Positions 16,299 to 24,138 of a DNA stretch of 41,895 nt are shown piece after piece (position 1 is the stretch's first letter; every line of letters begins with the position of its first letter). Both the position numbers and the translations under genes were made by a program. Source of the stretch: Phenylobacterium sp. CCH9-H3 (GTDB lineage: Bacteria; Pseudomonadota; Alphaproteobacteria; Caulobacterales; Caulobacteraceae); NCBI RefSeq assembly GCF_001557235.1, contig NZ_LSJI01000210.1:1-41895 (forward strand), given 5' to 3'. Below the pieces are notes generated by a model. It saw nothing but the letters and a program-made list of their open reading frames with translations, searched no databases and was not told the DNA's origin.

Positions 16299-17291
16299 AT
16301 GAAGGACTTCGCGGGGAAATTCGCCGTTGTGACGGGCGGCGGGACGGGTATGGGGCGCGAGCTTGCCCGTCAGCTGATCGCCGAGGGCTGCAGCGTGGCC
16401 ATGTGCGACGTCTCCGACCGCAACATGCGGGAGACCATCGCCCTCTGCACATCGGACGGGATCCCGCAGGGCGCCAGGATCACCGCCCATGTGGCCGACG
16501 TATCCGACGAGGCGGCCCTGGTCCGCTTCCGCGACGAGGCGCTGGCCGCCCACGAGATCGACCGGCTCCACCTCTTGTTCAACAACGCCGGCATCGGCGG
16601 CGGCGGCTCCATGGTCGTCGACGACAGGGCGGAATGGGAGCGGACGTTCAACGTGTGCTGGGGCGGGGTCTACTACGGCGTCAGAACCTTCCTGCCGGCG
16701 CTGATGGCCGCCGATGAGGCGCACATCGTCAACACCTCATCCGTCAACGGCTTCTGGGCCAGCCTCGGCCCGCACGTCTCCCACACCGCCTACGCCGCCG
16801 CGAAGTTTGCGGTGAAGGGATTCACCGAGGCCCTGATCACCGACCTGCGCCTGAACGCCCCGCACGTGAAGTGCTCGGTGGTCATGCCCGGCCACATCGG
16901 CACGGCCATCGCCGGCAACAGCCGCAAGGTGATCCGCGGAACCGAGGACGACACCCTGTCGCCGGAGGAGCTGGCCCGCGCCCGGCAGCGGATCGGCCGC
17001 ATGGGCATGGACGCCGACGCGATCCCCGACTCGGCGATCCAGGCGATGGTAGCCGAGCAGGCGCGGCGGTTCCTGGAAGACGCCCCGATGACCGCGGCGG
17101 CCGCCGCGACCGTCATCCTCGACGGCGTCAAGGCCGAGCGCTGGCGCATCCTGGTGGGGGACGATGCGCACAGGATGGACGCCCTCGTCCGCGCCGATCC
17201 CGAGAACGCCTACGAGCCGGCGTTCTTTGAGGTCCTGGCCAAGGAGGTCGGCTGGCAGCTGAACGGCATCGCCTCCAACGCGCGGGACTGA
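16299..17291 (+). CDS. SDR family NAD(P)-dependent oxidoreductase
   Basis: A 330-residue classical short-chain dehydrogenase/reductase. The cofactor-binding TGGGTGMG is at residues 13-20, NNAG follows the fourth strand, the catalytic Ser is in NTSSVNGFW, and Tyr/Lys are in YAAAK. At 330 residues it is longer than the usual 250, with a C-terminal extension (about 270-330) ending in FFEVLAKEVGWQLNG. The acidic residue after the second strand (CDVSD) suggests NAD preference. A GGGAGAGACGCC purine-rich site precedes the ATG. It stands alone between the kinase and the carbonic anhydrase; substrate unknown. Confidence 0.88.
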   Translation: MKDFAGKFAVVTGGGTGMGRELARQLIAEGCSVAMCDVSDRNMRETIALCTSDGIPQGARITAHVADVSDEAALVRFRDEALAAHEIDRLHLLFNNAGIGGGGSMVVDDRAEWERTFNVCWGGVYYGVRTFLPALMAADEAHIVNTSSVNGFWASLGPHVSHTAYAAAKFAVKGFTEALITDLRLNAPHVKCSVVMPGHIGTAIAGNSRKVIRGTEDDTLSPEELARARQRIGRMGMDADAIPDSAIQAMVAEQARRFLEDAPMTAAAAATVILDGVKAERWRILVGDDAHRMDALVRADPENAYEPAFFEVLAKEVGWQLNGIASNARD

Positions 17292-17364
17292 GGCCGTCCA
17301 AACCGCATCTTAGGACTTCCGTGCTCTGATCCCCCCACTCGAACTCCGATCCGGGGGGATCCCT

Positions 17365-18180
17365 ATGCCCGACCTTCACCGCCGCCGCCTGATCGCCGCC
17401 TTGGGGGCAGGCCTCTGCGTCGCCGTCCCCGCCATCGCCCTCGCCGAGGGTGGGGTCGAGCATGCGCCCGCGCCGAAGCCGCGCCCCAAGGCCAAGCCCA
17501 AGGCGGCCGCGCCGGCGCCCGCGGCGGAGCCGCACGGCCCGGCCGCCGGGCACGCGGCAGCCCCGCCCTCCGTCCCGCCCGAGGAGGCCCTGGCCCGCCT
17601 CATGAACGGCAACGCCCGCTATGTGGACGGCTACGCCGCCCATCCGCATGGCGATCGCCCCCGCCGCCTCGAGGTGGCGACCGGCCAGCGGCCCTTCGCC
17701 ACCATCCTGGCCTGCGCGGACAGCCGGGTGGCGCCCGAACTGATCTTCGACCAGGGCCTGGGCGACCTGTTCGTCATCCGCGTGGCCGGCAACGTCGTCG
17801 ACGACGCCGTCCTGGCCTCCATCGAATATTCCGTCATCCACCTCGGCTCGACGCTGATCATGGCGCTGGGCCACGAGCGCTGCGGCGCCGTGAAGGCCAC
17901 TGTCGACGCCCTCGCCGGCCGGGGATCGCCCGAGGACCGCGACACCCGCATCGGCGCGCTCGCCGCCCTGATCACGCCCGCGGTCCGCGCGGTGCCCGCC
18001 GGAACCGCCGACCCGGTCGAGGCCGCCGTCAGCCTCAACGCCGCCCACGCGGCGGCCGAGGTCTTCGCCGGTTCGCGCCCGCTGCGAACCCGCGTCCTGG
18101 CCGGCCAGCTCAAGATCGTCGCCGCCCGCTACGACCTGGACGACGGCCGGGTCACGCCCACGACGACGCAACGAGCCTGA
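17365..18180 (+). CDS. Exported beta-class carbonic anhydrase
   Basis: Encodes 271 residues and would interconvert CO2 and bicarbonate. Residues 1-27 are a signal peptide with an HRRRLIAALGAG start that could use the Tat route. Residues 35-70 form an Ala/Pro/Lys-rich linker. The catalytic domain has the expected beta-CA residues: Cys117 and the Asp119/Arg121 dyad in CADSRVAPE, then His170 and Cys173 in GHERCG, as zinc ligands and dyad. The location is predicted to be periplasmic. Start ATG follows a GGGGGGATCC region. The gene is monocistronic in appearance, with a C5-AATC-G5 hairpin 55 bases past the stop. Confidence 0.9.
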   Translation: MPDLHRRRLIAALGAGLCVAVPAIALAEGGVEHAPAPKPRPKAKPKAAAPAPAAEPHGPAAGHAAAPPSVPPEEALARLMNGNARYVDGYAAHPHGDRPRRLEVATGQRPFATILACADSRVAPELIFDQGLGDLFVIRVAGNVVDDAVLASIEYSVIHLGSTLIMALGHERCGAVKATVDALAGRGSPEDRDTRIGALAALITPAVRAVPAGTADPVEAAVSLNAAHAAAEVFAGSRPLRTRVLAGQLKIVAARYDLDDGRVTPTTTQRA

Positions 18181-18234
18181 CGGAAGTCCGGCTCGGGCGC
18201 GGCTCGGCAAGAAATCGGCCTCCGCAGGCCGGCG

Positions 18235-18250
18235 TCCCCCAATCGGGGGA
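18235..18250 (+). terminator. Small hairpin downstream of carbonic anhydrase
   Basis: TCCCCC and GGGGGA pair around an AATC loop. It lies 55 bases beyond the carbonic anhydrase stop and before the first small paralogous gene. No T-tract follows, so its role as a terminator is only suggested by position. Confidence 0.3.
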
Positions 18251-18313
18251 TGTCGGGCGTCCGCGACTTCGGCATCCTAGGTCGCGTAGGGTGCTGAATG
18301 GGGTTGCGTTCCA

Positions 18314-18532
18314 ATGTCTGGAAACACGGAGTCGTACGTCGCTATCGATGTGGCCGCCGATGGCCGCACGGTCCTGGACACCTTTACCGCTCCGCACGAT
18401 ACGGCCGCGTCCCGCCGCGCGCTGTCCGCGGCGGAGGGCGTGGCTGTCTCGCTGTGGCGCGGCGCACAGCTGATCGGGCGATGGCGCCGTTCGGCGGATC
18501 GAACGTTCAGGCGGGCGCCGGCGGAGGAATGA
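18314..18532 (+). CDS. Small conserved protein, tandem paralog 1 (72 aa)
   Basis: A 72-residue cytosolic-looking protein with no signal peptide. It is clearly homologous to the product at 18649: over the 54-residue core SYVAID...GxWRR I count 39 identities by eye. Shared features are SYVAID, DGR, DTF, APHDTAA, RRA, SAAEGV, LWR and a final GxWRR. The alternation of strand-like and helix-like stretches suggests a compact alpha/beta domain. Function unknown; I do not recognise the family. The paralogy itself is the best proof that both frames are real genes. The start ATG has only a weak ribosome-binding site. Confidence 0.72.
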   Translation: MSGNTESYVAIDVAADGRTVLDTFTAPHDTAASRRALSAAEGVAVSLWRGAQLIGRWRRSADRTFRRAPAEE

Positions 18533-18648
18533 AGTCACTCCTGGGCGACGCCGGTTGAAGTAGACGAGTAAGAACTTAACTTGGTCTCGGAACGGACACC
18601 GAAGCTGGGCATTGTGCCCCGGCCTGTCCGTTCGCGAGTGCCTGCCCG

Positions 18649-18864
18649 ATGCCGACCAGCCGCCTGAAGTCCTATGTCGCCATCGATATCGCGTGCGACG
18701 GCCGGGCGCTCAGCGACACCTTCGACGCCCCTCACGACACCGCCGCCGCCCGGCGCGCGCAGTCGGCGGCCGAGGGCGTGCTGGTGCAGCTCTGGCGCGA
18801 CGCCCGGCTTGTCGGAGCGTGGCGCCGCATCGGTCCCCGCAGCTTCGAGCCGGCCGAGGTCTGA
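18649..18864 (+). CDS. Small conserved protein, tandem paralog 2 (71 aa)
   Basis: A 71-residue protein paralogous to the product at 18314, 116 bases downstream of it. The core from SYVAID to GAWRR is conserved; the two termini diverge, which is what selection on a real small domain would leave. It contains a single Cys in the second strand region (AIDIACDGR) that the other copy lacks. No membrane segment. Function unknown. It is convergent with the VOC gene, the stops being 8 bases apart. The intervening 18533-18648 holds an AT-richer segment that could contain a separate promoter, but I see no clear boxes. Confidence 0.72.
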   Translation: MPTSRLKSYVAIDIACDGRALSDTFDAPHDTAAARRAQSAAEGVLVQLWRDARLVGAWRRIGPRSFEPAEV

Positions 18865-18872
18865 CGGCCGTC

Positions 18873-19250
18873 TCACCCCATGCGGTGGAGGGCGCACAGC
18901 TTGTTGCCGTCCGGGTCCCGCAGGTAGGCGAGATACATCTTGCCCATGCCGCCGTCGCGCACGCCCGGGGGCTCCTCGCAGGTGGTTCCACCCGCCGCCA
19001 CACCGGCCGCGTGCCAGGCATCGGCCTGCTCGGGAGAACTGCAGGCGAAGCCCAGCGTGCCGCCGTTGGCGAAGGTGGCCGGCTCGCCGTTGATCGGCAG
19101 CGACACGGCGAACACCCCGGTCGGCGTGCGGTAGAAAATCCGGTGACGGTCCACCATCGCCGGCCCGACGCCCAGCGTTCCGAGCAGCGCGTCGTAGAAT
19201 GACTTCGCCCGTTCCAGGTCGTTGGTCCCGATCATCACGTGCGAGAACAT
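18873..19250 (-). CDS. VOC (glyoxalase/bleomycin-resistance) family protein
   Basis: A 125-residue vicinal-oxygen-chelate domain protein. It opens with the typical FSHVMIGTNDLERAKSFYDALLG, read here as strand, DLxRAxxFY helix, and turn, and ends with the second module's YLRDPDGNKLCALH, where metal-binding and dimer contacts usually lie. The length fits a single two-module subunit that dimerises. Possible ligands: His4 and the Glu/His pattern near the end; whether it is enzymatic is unknown. The ATG at 19250 has GAAGGGAA upstream on the minus strand; longer in-frame extensions upstream are not protein-like. Confidence 0.85.
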   Translation of the reverse strand: MFSHVMIGTNDLERAKSFYDALLGTLGVGPAMVDRHRIFYRTPTGVFAVSLPINGEPATFANGGTLGFACSSPEQADAWHAAGVAAGGTTCEEPPGVRDGGMGKMYLAYLRDPDGNKLCALHRMG

Positions 19251-19400
19251 CGGCAGATTCCCTTCCCTTCGTTTCGGGCCGACATGCGCGAAACGGCCGC
19301 GCCTTGGCAAGCCGTCCCGGCGTACGGCCCACTCTGGCCACGGCGCGCGAACCACAGCACCCTCGGAGGGCCAGCCACCGCCCCGATGGAGCCTTTCGCC

Positions 19401-19586
19401 ATGGCCCGATTTGTCGCTTTCCGCAGCGACGGCGTCCGCACGGTCTGCCTCAACGTGGATCAGGTCACCCTCGTGACGGATCAGGGCCCTGAGGCGACCA
19501 AGATCTACGTCACGGGTGGTCAGCACGTGGTGGTCGACGAGACCTTGGCCACGGTCATGGCGAGCCTCGCCGGCCGCGACGCCTAG
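19401..19586 (+). CDS. Small hypothetical protein (61 aa), FlbD-like in layout
   Basis: A 61-residue protein with alternating beta-strand-like stretches (MARFVAFRSDG, VCLNVDQVTLV, KIYVTGGQHVVVDE) followed by a short C-terminal helix (TLATVMASLAG). The order, LN followed by an I/V-rich strand, a G-containing turn, a VV-E strand and a final helix, recalls FlbD-type small proteins, but this is a layout resemblance only. The ATG at 19401 has GGAG nine bases upstream; an earlier in-frame ATG at 19386 is possible. It is divergent from the VOC gene (150 bases). Confidence 0.6.
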   Translation: MARFVAFRSDGVRTVCLNVDQVTLVTDQGPEATKIYVTGGQHVVVDETLATVMASLAGRDA

Positions 19587-19701
19587 GCGCTCCGCCGAGG
19601 TCCGTCGGCCGGCCGACACTTTTCCCGCATCCAAAGGCCCACTGCGGCGTTTGTGTCCTCCGAGCCGGACGAGGGAACGGCTCACGGATGGAGGAGAGAG
19701 T

Positions 19702-20082
19702 ATGCGGACGATCGCCATGATCGCCGGCCTGGCCCTTGCCGTGGCCGCCGTTCCCGCCGCCTCGCAGGCGGCTTGCCAGAAGCGCACCAACGGCACCGTG
19801 ATCGGCGCCTTGGGCGGCGCCCTGCTGGGCAGCGCCGTCGCCGGACGTGGGGACCGCACCGAAGGCGCGCTCATCGGCGGCGCGGCGGGCGGCCTGGTCG
19901 GCAACCAGGTCAGCAAGTGCAAGAACAAGAGCTATTCCAGCCGCAGCTATCAGCGGGCGCGCACCTACGACCGCGCGTCCTATGATCGCCCGCGCTACGC
20001 CGCGGCCTGCCGGATGGAGACCCGCGCCTATTACGACGCCTACGGTCAGCGGGTGTACCAGCCCACGCGGGTGTGCCGCTAA
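19702..20082 (+). CDS. Glycine-zipper envelope protein
   Basis: Encodes 126 residues. A signal peptide runs to about residue 24 (VPAASQA). Residues 30-70 form a glycine zipper of two hydrophobic segments, with GALGGALLGSAVAG and GALIGGAAGGLVGNQ, as in 17-kDa-antigen-type and other outer-membrane-associated proteins. The C-terminal part is Tyr/Arg-rich with four Cys in the mature protein. A strong GAGGAGAG site sits just before the ATG. The lipoprotein gene starts 3 bases after its stop, so the two likely share a transcript. Predicted envelope location; exact role unknown. Confidence 0.82.
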   Translation: MRTIAMIAGLALAVAAVPAASQAACQKRTNGTVIGALGGALLGSAVAGRGDRTEGALIGGAAGGLVGNQVSKCKNKSYSSRSYQRARTYDRASYDRPRYAAACRMETRAYYDAYGQRVYQPTRVCR

Positions 20083-20085
20083 GCC

Positions 20086-20547
20086 ATGCGCAGGATCCTG
20101 ATCGTTACGGCCGCCTGCGCGGGCCTGGCGGCCTGCCAGGGCGGCGACCGCAAGCCGGTGGCCGGCCTGTGCAAGCCGTTCCCGGCGGCCAACGCGGCGC
20201 AGCCGGCGGCGACCGACGGCGCGGCGGCCACGGAGGACTGCCTCCACCGCTGGGCCTATACGCTGGCGGGCGGGCCCGACGATGCGGGGACGGTGGCCGA
20301 CGCCACGGTCGCCGCGTGCACGGCGCCGCTCAGCCGCTGGAACCAGCAGAGCCTGGGCCTGGCCGCCGCCGAAGGGGCGCCCCAGGAGGCGCAGAGCCTG
20401 CTGACCGGGGAGACCACCAACCCCATCGCCGAGCACCGCAACTTCGCGGCCGACCGGGCCCTGTTCTATGTGGCCCAGGCCCGTGCGGGGGCGTGCAAGC
20501 CGCCGCCCCGTCGCGAGGGCGCGCCGATGACCAGCCCGGACAGATGA
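20086..20547 (+). CDS. Predicted lipoprotein of unknown function
   Basis: Encodes 153 residues with a lipoprotein signal: MRRILIV, a short hydrophobic core, and lipobox LAAC with Cys17. The mature part is Ala-rich and has three to four further Cys (GLCKPF, DCLHRW, AACTAP, GACKPP) that could form disulfides in the periplasm. A helical pattern is visible around SRWNQQSLGLAAAE. No family recognised. It follows the glycine-zipper gene by 3 bases and ends at a strong inverted repeat shared with the convergent DUF3597 gene. Confidence 0.75.
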   Translation: MRRILIVTAACAGLAACQGGDRKPVAGLCKPFPAANAAQPAATDGAAATEDCLHRWAYTLAGGPDDAGTVADATVAACTAPLSRWNQQSLGLAAAEGAPQEAQSLLTGETTNPIAEHRNFAADRALFYVAQARAGACKPPPRREGAPMTSPDR

Positions 20548-20552
20548 CTGAG

Positions 20553-20575
20553 GGGCGCGCCTCTCCGGCGCGCCC
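20553..20575. terminator. Bidirectional terminator-like hairpin
   Basis: GGGCGCGCC (20553-20561) and GGCGCGCCC (20567-20575) form a perfect 9-bp stem with a TCTCC loop. It lies between the stop of the lipoprotein gene and the stop of the convergent DUF3597 gene, 5 and 6 bases away respectively. A short T-rich CCCTTTC follows on the plus strand. Confidence 0.65.
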
Positions 20576-20581
20576 ACCCTT

Positions 20582-20977
20582 TCACCGCAGCGAATCGGGC
20601 ACGATGCCGCCGTTCTCGGCCAGCTTCCGCATGACCGCCTTGTGCAGCCAGACGTTCATGGCCGCGCTGTCCTCGGTGTCGCCGCTGTAGCCAAGCTCCG
20701 CGGCGAGGGCCTTGCGGTTCCCCAAGCTGGAGTCGATCGACAGCAGCTTCAGCAGATCGACGATCGACTGGCGCCAGTTGAGCTGTTGGCCGTTGTCCTT
20801 GGCCATGATCTCGAGCACGGCCGCGACATCGACTTCCGGCGCCTCCGCTGCGGCCTGCGCGGCCGCGGGAGCGGGGCTTGGCGCCGTCGCCGGCGCCGCC
20901 TGCGGGGCAGGGCGGGGAGCCGCCTTGGCCTGCGGATGGCGGAAGATCTTGGACATGATATCGCCGAACACGCTCAT
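20582..20977 (-). CDS. DUF3597 domain protein
   Basis: A 131-residue protein of the DUF3597 group. It starts MSVFGDIMSKIF, followed by a Pro/Ala linker at about residues 16-50, then a conserved helical domain containing VLEIMAKDNGQQLNWRQ and IVDLLKLLSIDSSL (read in two parts), AELGYSGD, and AMNVWLHKAVM. No signal peptide or membrane segment; role unknown for the whole family. The ATG is preceded by AAAGGAGG at ideal spacing, suggesting high expression. It lies 58 bases downstream of the ABC exporter ATPase on the same strand, so it may be the last gene of that operon. Confidence 0.85.
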   Translation of the reverse strand: MSVFGDIMSKIFRHPQAKAAPRPAPQAAPATAPSPAPAAAQAAAEAPEVDVAAVLEIMAKDNGQQLNWRQSIVDLLKLLSIDSSLGNRKALAAELGYSGDTEDSAAMNVWLHKAVMRKLAENGGIVPDSLR

Positions 20978-21035
20978 GGCGGCCTCCTTTGATGTTGGAG
21001 GCGGAACGTCAGCGTGGCCGGATGGATGCCAAGGC

Positions 21036-21782
21036 TCAGCTCGCGAGCAACTGATCCAGCTTGCGGATGTCGACGATCTCGGAAGCCACGCCGCCTTCCA
21101 GCTTCATGACCTTGTTGCAGTAGAGCTTGAGCAGCGGCGCCTCGTGCGTGGCCAGCACGAGGATGCCGGCGCGCTCGACCAGCTTCAGCAGGCGCTTGTG
21201 GGCGATCTTCTGGAAGTCGGCGTCGCCGACCGCGATCCACTCGTCCATCAGCAGGACATCGCACTCGACAGCGGTCGCCGCGGCGAAGGCGAGGCGACCC
21301 TGCATGCCCGCCGAATAGGTCTTCACCGGCATCGACAGGAAGGGGCCAAGGCCGGTGAATTCGGCGATCTCGTCGAGCCGCGCGTCGATCTCCTTGGACG
21401 ACAGGCCGCCGATCCGGCAGCGCAGGCGGATGTTCTCGTAGCCCGTGGCCGAAGGGTCGATGCCCAGGCTGAGGTCCAGCAGCGAGGCGATACGGCCGTG
21501 GACCTCGATCGATCCCTCGTCGGGCTCATAGGCGCCGGAGAGGGCCCGCAGCAGGGTCGTCTTGCCCGAGCCGTTGTGGCCGATCAGGCCCAGGCGATCC
21601 CCGGCCTTGAGCTCGAGGTTCACATCGGCCAGCGCAGTGACGTCGGTGACGCCGGCGTGACGACCGAGGGCGCCGCCCACGGCCACGGCGCGCGCCAGGG
21701 CTTTCTTCAGCGACTTGGCGTCGGCCCCGTAGACGGGGAACCGGATCGTCAGGTCGCGGCAGGTGATGGAGGCGCCGGTCAC
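21036..21782 (-). CDS. Polysaccharide export ABC transporter ATP-binding protein (Wzt/KpsT-like)
   Basis: A 248-residue ATPase. Walker A is GHNGSGKTT, the signature is YSAGMQGRLAFA, Walker B LLMDEW is followed by IAVGD, and the H-loop is ATHEA. The YSxGMxxRLAFA and DExxAVGD patterns are typical of Wzt/TagH/KpsT subunits exporting surface polysaccharide. It lacks the C-terminal carbohydrate-binding domain that longer Wzt proteins use to recognise the capped chain, so export would not depend on that terminus. The start is a GTG at 21782 overlapping the permease stop by four bases (GTGA). It powers export across the inner membrane together with the permease encoded just upstream. Confidence 0.9.
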   Translation of the reverse strand: MTGASITCRDLTIRFPVYGADAKSLKKALARAVAVGGALGRHAGVTDVTALADVNLELKAGDRLGLIGHNGSGKTTLLRALSGAYEPDEGSIEVHGRIASLLDLSLGIDPSATGYENIRLRCRIGGLSSKEIDARLDEIAEFTGLGPFLSMPVKTYSAGMQGRLAFAAATAVECDVLLMDEWIAVGDADFQKIAHKRLLKLVERAGILVLATHEAPLLKLYCNKVMKLEGGVASEIVDIRKLDQLLAS

Positions 21783-22612
21783 AGGTAGTGCACCAGCCGC
21801 CGGCGGGTGCGGGCGAAGATGGCGAAGGTGACCAGCCAGCCGACCACCGCCATGGCGACCAGCACCACATAGCTGGTCGTGTGGACCGCTTGGCCGAGCA
21901 GGGGCGCACGGACCGCCTGCAGCAGGTGGTAGAAGGGGTTCACGTCGAGAAACACCTGATGCTTGCCGAACCGGTCGGGCAGCCAGAAAACCGGCGTCAT
22001 GAAGATGGCGAACTGCATGCCCGAGACCACGATCTGGGGGATGTCCCGGTAGCGGGCCGAGGCGATAGCGGCCAGCAGCGACATCCAGCTGACGTTCATC
22101 AGCATCAGCACGATGCCGATCAGGGCCACCGGCACGTCGGCCACCTTCCAGTAGCCGTAGTAGGCCAGCATGCCGACCACGATCACCAGGTGGTGGCCGA
22201 GGTTGATCAGGTTCCGGAGCACTGTGCGCCAGACGAACGTGAACATCGGCAGGCTGGTCTGGGAGAGCATGCCCGAGGCCAGGACAAACGTCTCGCAACC
22301 CTCGTTGATCGTGCCCGTCATCACACCGAAGAACACGATGCCCAGCGCCACATAGGGCAGGAACTCGTTCAGCGGCAGGTTGAAGAGGCTGGCGTAGAGA
22401 AAGCCGATGCCCAGGACCATCAGGCCCATGGACAGGGTGATCCAGAACGGCCCGAGCACGGAGCCCCGATAGCGCGAAGTGACGTCGTGCCAGGCCAGCG
22501 ACCAGGACAGGCCCAGCCGGCGGAACGAGTTCGCCAGGTCGCGCGACGCCATCTGGAACTGGAACCGCGCGCCGCGCTGTCCGGTCCGCAGCATGTGGGT
22601 GGCGGTCTGCAA
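21779..22612 (-). CDS. Polysaccharide export ABC transporter permease (Wzm/KpsM-like)
   Basis: A 277-residue ABC-2-type membrane protein. After a 35-residue cytoplasmic N-terminus with an amphipathic helix it has about six membrane segments, including GPFWITLSMGLMVLGIGFLYA (read as one helix), VALGIVFFGVMTG, LVIVVGMLAYYGYW, IGIVLMLMNVSWMSLLAAI and VLVAMAVVGWLVTF. The block SRYRGSVLGPFW is the family signature region, and NPFYHLLQAVRAPLLG near the end is also typical. Coupled to the ATPase gene. Substrate probably a lipid-linked surface glycan made by neighbouring transferases. Divergent from the GT2 gene with 111 bases between, a shared promoter region. Confidence 0.9.
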   Translation of the reverse strand: MQTATHMLRTGQRGARFQFQMASRDLANSFRRLGLSWSLAWHDVTSRYRGSVLGPFWITLSMGLMVLGIGFLYASLFNLPLNEFLPYVALGIVFFGVMTGTINEGCETFVLASGMLSQTSLPMFTFVWRTVLRNLINLGHHLVIVVGMLAYYGYWKVADVPVALIGIVLMLMNVSWMSLLAAIASARYRDIPQIVVSGMQFAIFMTPVFWLPDRFGKHQVFLDVNPFYHLLQAVRAPLLGQAVHTTSYVVLVAMAVVGWLVTFAIFARTRRRLVHYL

Positions 22613-22723
22613 TGGCCTCTCCCGAACGAAGGCGCGGAGGTATCAGCCGGGGTTTGACGGCGCAAGGACAGCGCCCGTCGCACGAGCTTTCCAGCCCGCG
22701 CGCTTCCGTGTTAGCCCGGCTCC

Positions 22724-23785
22724 GTGCCCCCCACCGTCACCATCCCGCCGATCGACAGACCCGCCCGCGACCCCGGCGGCCCCGCCTTTTCCCTGGAAGG
22801 CGCCGGCGTGTGGCTGGTCGTGCCCTGCTACAAGGTCACCGGCCACATCCTGCGGGTGATCCGCAAGACGCCGGCCTGGTTCGAAGGCATCGTCTGCGTG
22901 GACGACGCCTGCCCCGACAAGTCGGGCGACTTCATCGAGGCCAACAACACCGACCCGCGGGTCGTCGTCGTGCGGCTGCCCAAGAACCAGGGTGTCGGCG
23001 GCGCCGTGCTGGCGGGCTATGCCGAGGCGGCGAACCGCGGCGCGCGGGTCATGGTCAAGGTCGACGGCGACGACCAGATGGATCTTGGCTACGCGGCCCA
23101 GCTGGTGGCCCCCATCCTCCTCGGAGAGGCGGACTACGCCAAGGGCAACCGATTCACGTCCATCAGCCACCTGACGACCATGCCGACGGTGCGGGTGCTG
23201 GGGAACGCGGCGCTCAGTTTCGCCGCCAAGGTCTCGACCGGCTACTGGAACATCTTCGACCCGACGAACGGCTACACCGCGCTGGAAGCCAATGTGGCGC
23301 GGCTTGTCATGGAGAAGCGGGTCTCCCGCCGGTTCTTCTTCGAGACCGACCTGCTTTACCACCTGGGCACCCTGCGGGCCGTGGTGCGCGACGTGCCGAT
23401 GCCGGCGCGCTACGCGGATGAAGTCTCGAACATCCGCATCCAGGCCATCGTCGGCCCCTTCGCGCTGAAGCACCTGCGCAATTTCGCCCAGCGGGTGCTG
23501 GGGCAGTATTTCGTCCGCGACTTCAACGCCGCCAGCGTGGAGCTGCTCTTCGGCCTGCTGTTCTCGCTGTTCGGGGTCGGCTACGCGCTGAGCTACATGG
23601 CCAATCGCGTCCCCGGTCAGGCCGCATCGGCCGGCGTGGTCATGCTGGCCGCCCTGCCGGTGATCCTGGGCGCCCAGTTCCTGCTCCAGGCCATGAACTA
23701 CGACGTGCTCAACGTGCCGAACCGGCCGATCCACCCGTATCTCAACGTCCTGCGCGAGCTGGAGAGCGAGGAGACGTCGGCATGA
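22724..23785 (+). CDS. Glycosyltransferase family 2, polyprenyl-phosphate sugar synthase type
   Basis: Encodes 353 residues starting at GTG 22724. The GT-A domain has VVPCYK at the first strand, VDDACPD, the nucleotide-binding NQGVGGAVLAGY, and KVDGDDQMD as the DxD motif, all as in DPM1/GtrB-like enzymes. Two C-terminal membrane segments (LLFGLLFSLFGVGYALSY and VVMLAALPVILGAQFLL) are also typical of GtrB/ArnC-type enzymes that load a sugar onto polyprenyl phosphate on the cytoplasmic side. The stop overlaps the next gene's start (ATGA), so the flippase candidate and the GT-C-like protein that follow are its likely partners. Sugar unknown. Confidence 0.88.
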   Translation: MPPTVTIPPIDRPARDPGGPAFSLEGAGVWLVVPCYKVTGHILRVIRKTPAWFEGIVCVDDACPDKSGDFIEANNTDPRVVVVRLPKNQGVGGAVLAGYAEAANRGARVMVKVDGDDQMDLGYAAQLVAPILLGEADYAKGNRFTSISHLTTMPTVRVLGNAALSFAAKVSTGYWNIFDPTNGYTALEANVARLVMEKRVSRRFFFETDLLYHLGTLRAVVRDVPMPARYADEVSNIRIQAIVGPFALKHLRNFAQRVLGQYFVRDFNAASVELLFGLLFSLFGVGYALSYMANRVPGQAASAGVVMLAALPVILGAQFLLQAMNYDVLNVPNRPIHPYLNVLRELESEETSA

Positions 23786-24138
23786 GCCCCAAGGACATGG
23801 CGCTCTGCAGCGTCTTCGCCGTGGCGCTGCCGCTGGGCCAGATGCTGTTCAAGTGGGGCGCGGTCTACAACGAGCGCCTGTCGGGGCCCTTCCTGGCGCG
23901 GGTGATCGTCAACTACCCGCTGATGGGCGCCTTCGCCTGGTACGGCGTCACCGCGCTCCTGTGGTTCTACGTCCTGACCCGGGTGCCGCTGTCGCTCGCC
24001 TACGCCTTCTCGCTGATCGGCTCGTGCCTGGTCCCGCTGGCCGGGTGGCTGGTGTTCAAGGAGCAGGCGACCTGGACCATGGCCGCCGGCTACCTGCTGA
24101 TGATCGCCGGCCTCTTCCTCGTGGTGCGCCCCGCATGA
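23782..24138 (+). CDS. Small DMT/EamA-type transporter, candidate polyprenyl-sugar flippase subunit
   Basis: A 118-residue protein with four membrane helices: LCSVFAVALPLGQMLFKWG, a segment around MGAFAWYGVTALLWFYVL, one around LAYAFSLIGSCLVPLAGWLVF, and a final TMAAGYLLMIAGLFLVV. This matches ArnE/ArnF and other four-helix members of the drug/metabolite superfamily. Positioned between a polyprenyl-phosphate sugar synthase and a polytopic transferase, it is best read as the flippase of the carrier-linked sugar. Both ends overlap neighbours by four bases (ATGA), indicating coupled translation. A cation/drug exporter role is possible but less consistent with context. Confidence 0.82.
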   Translation: MSPKDMALCSVFAVALPLGQMLFKWGAVYNERLSGPFLARVIVNYPLMGAFAWYGVTALLWFYVLTRVPLSLAYAFSLIGSCLVPLAGWLVFKEQATWTMAAGYLLMIAGLFLVVRPA

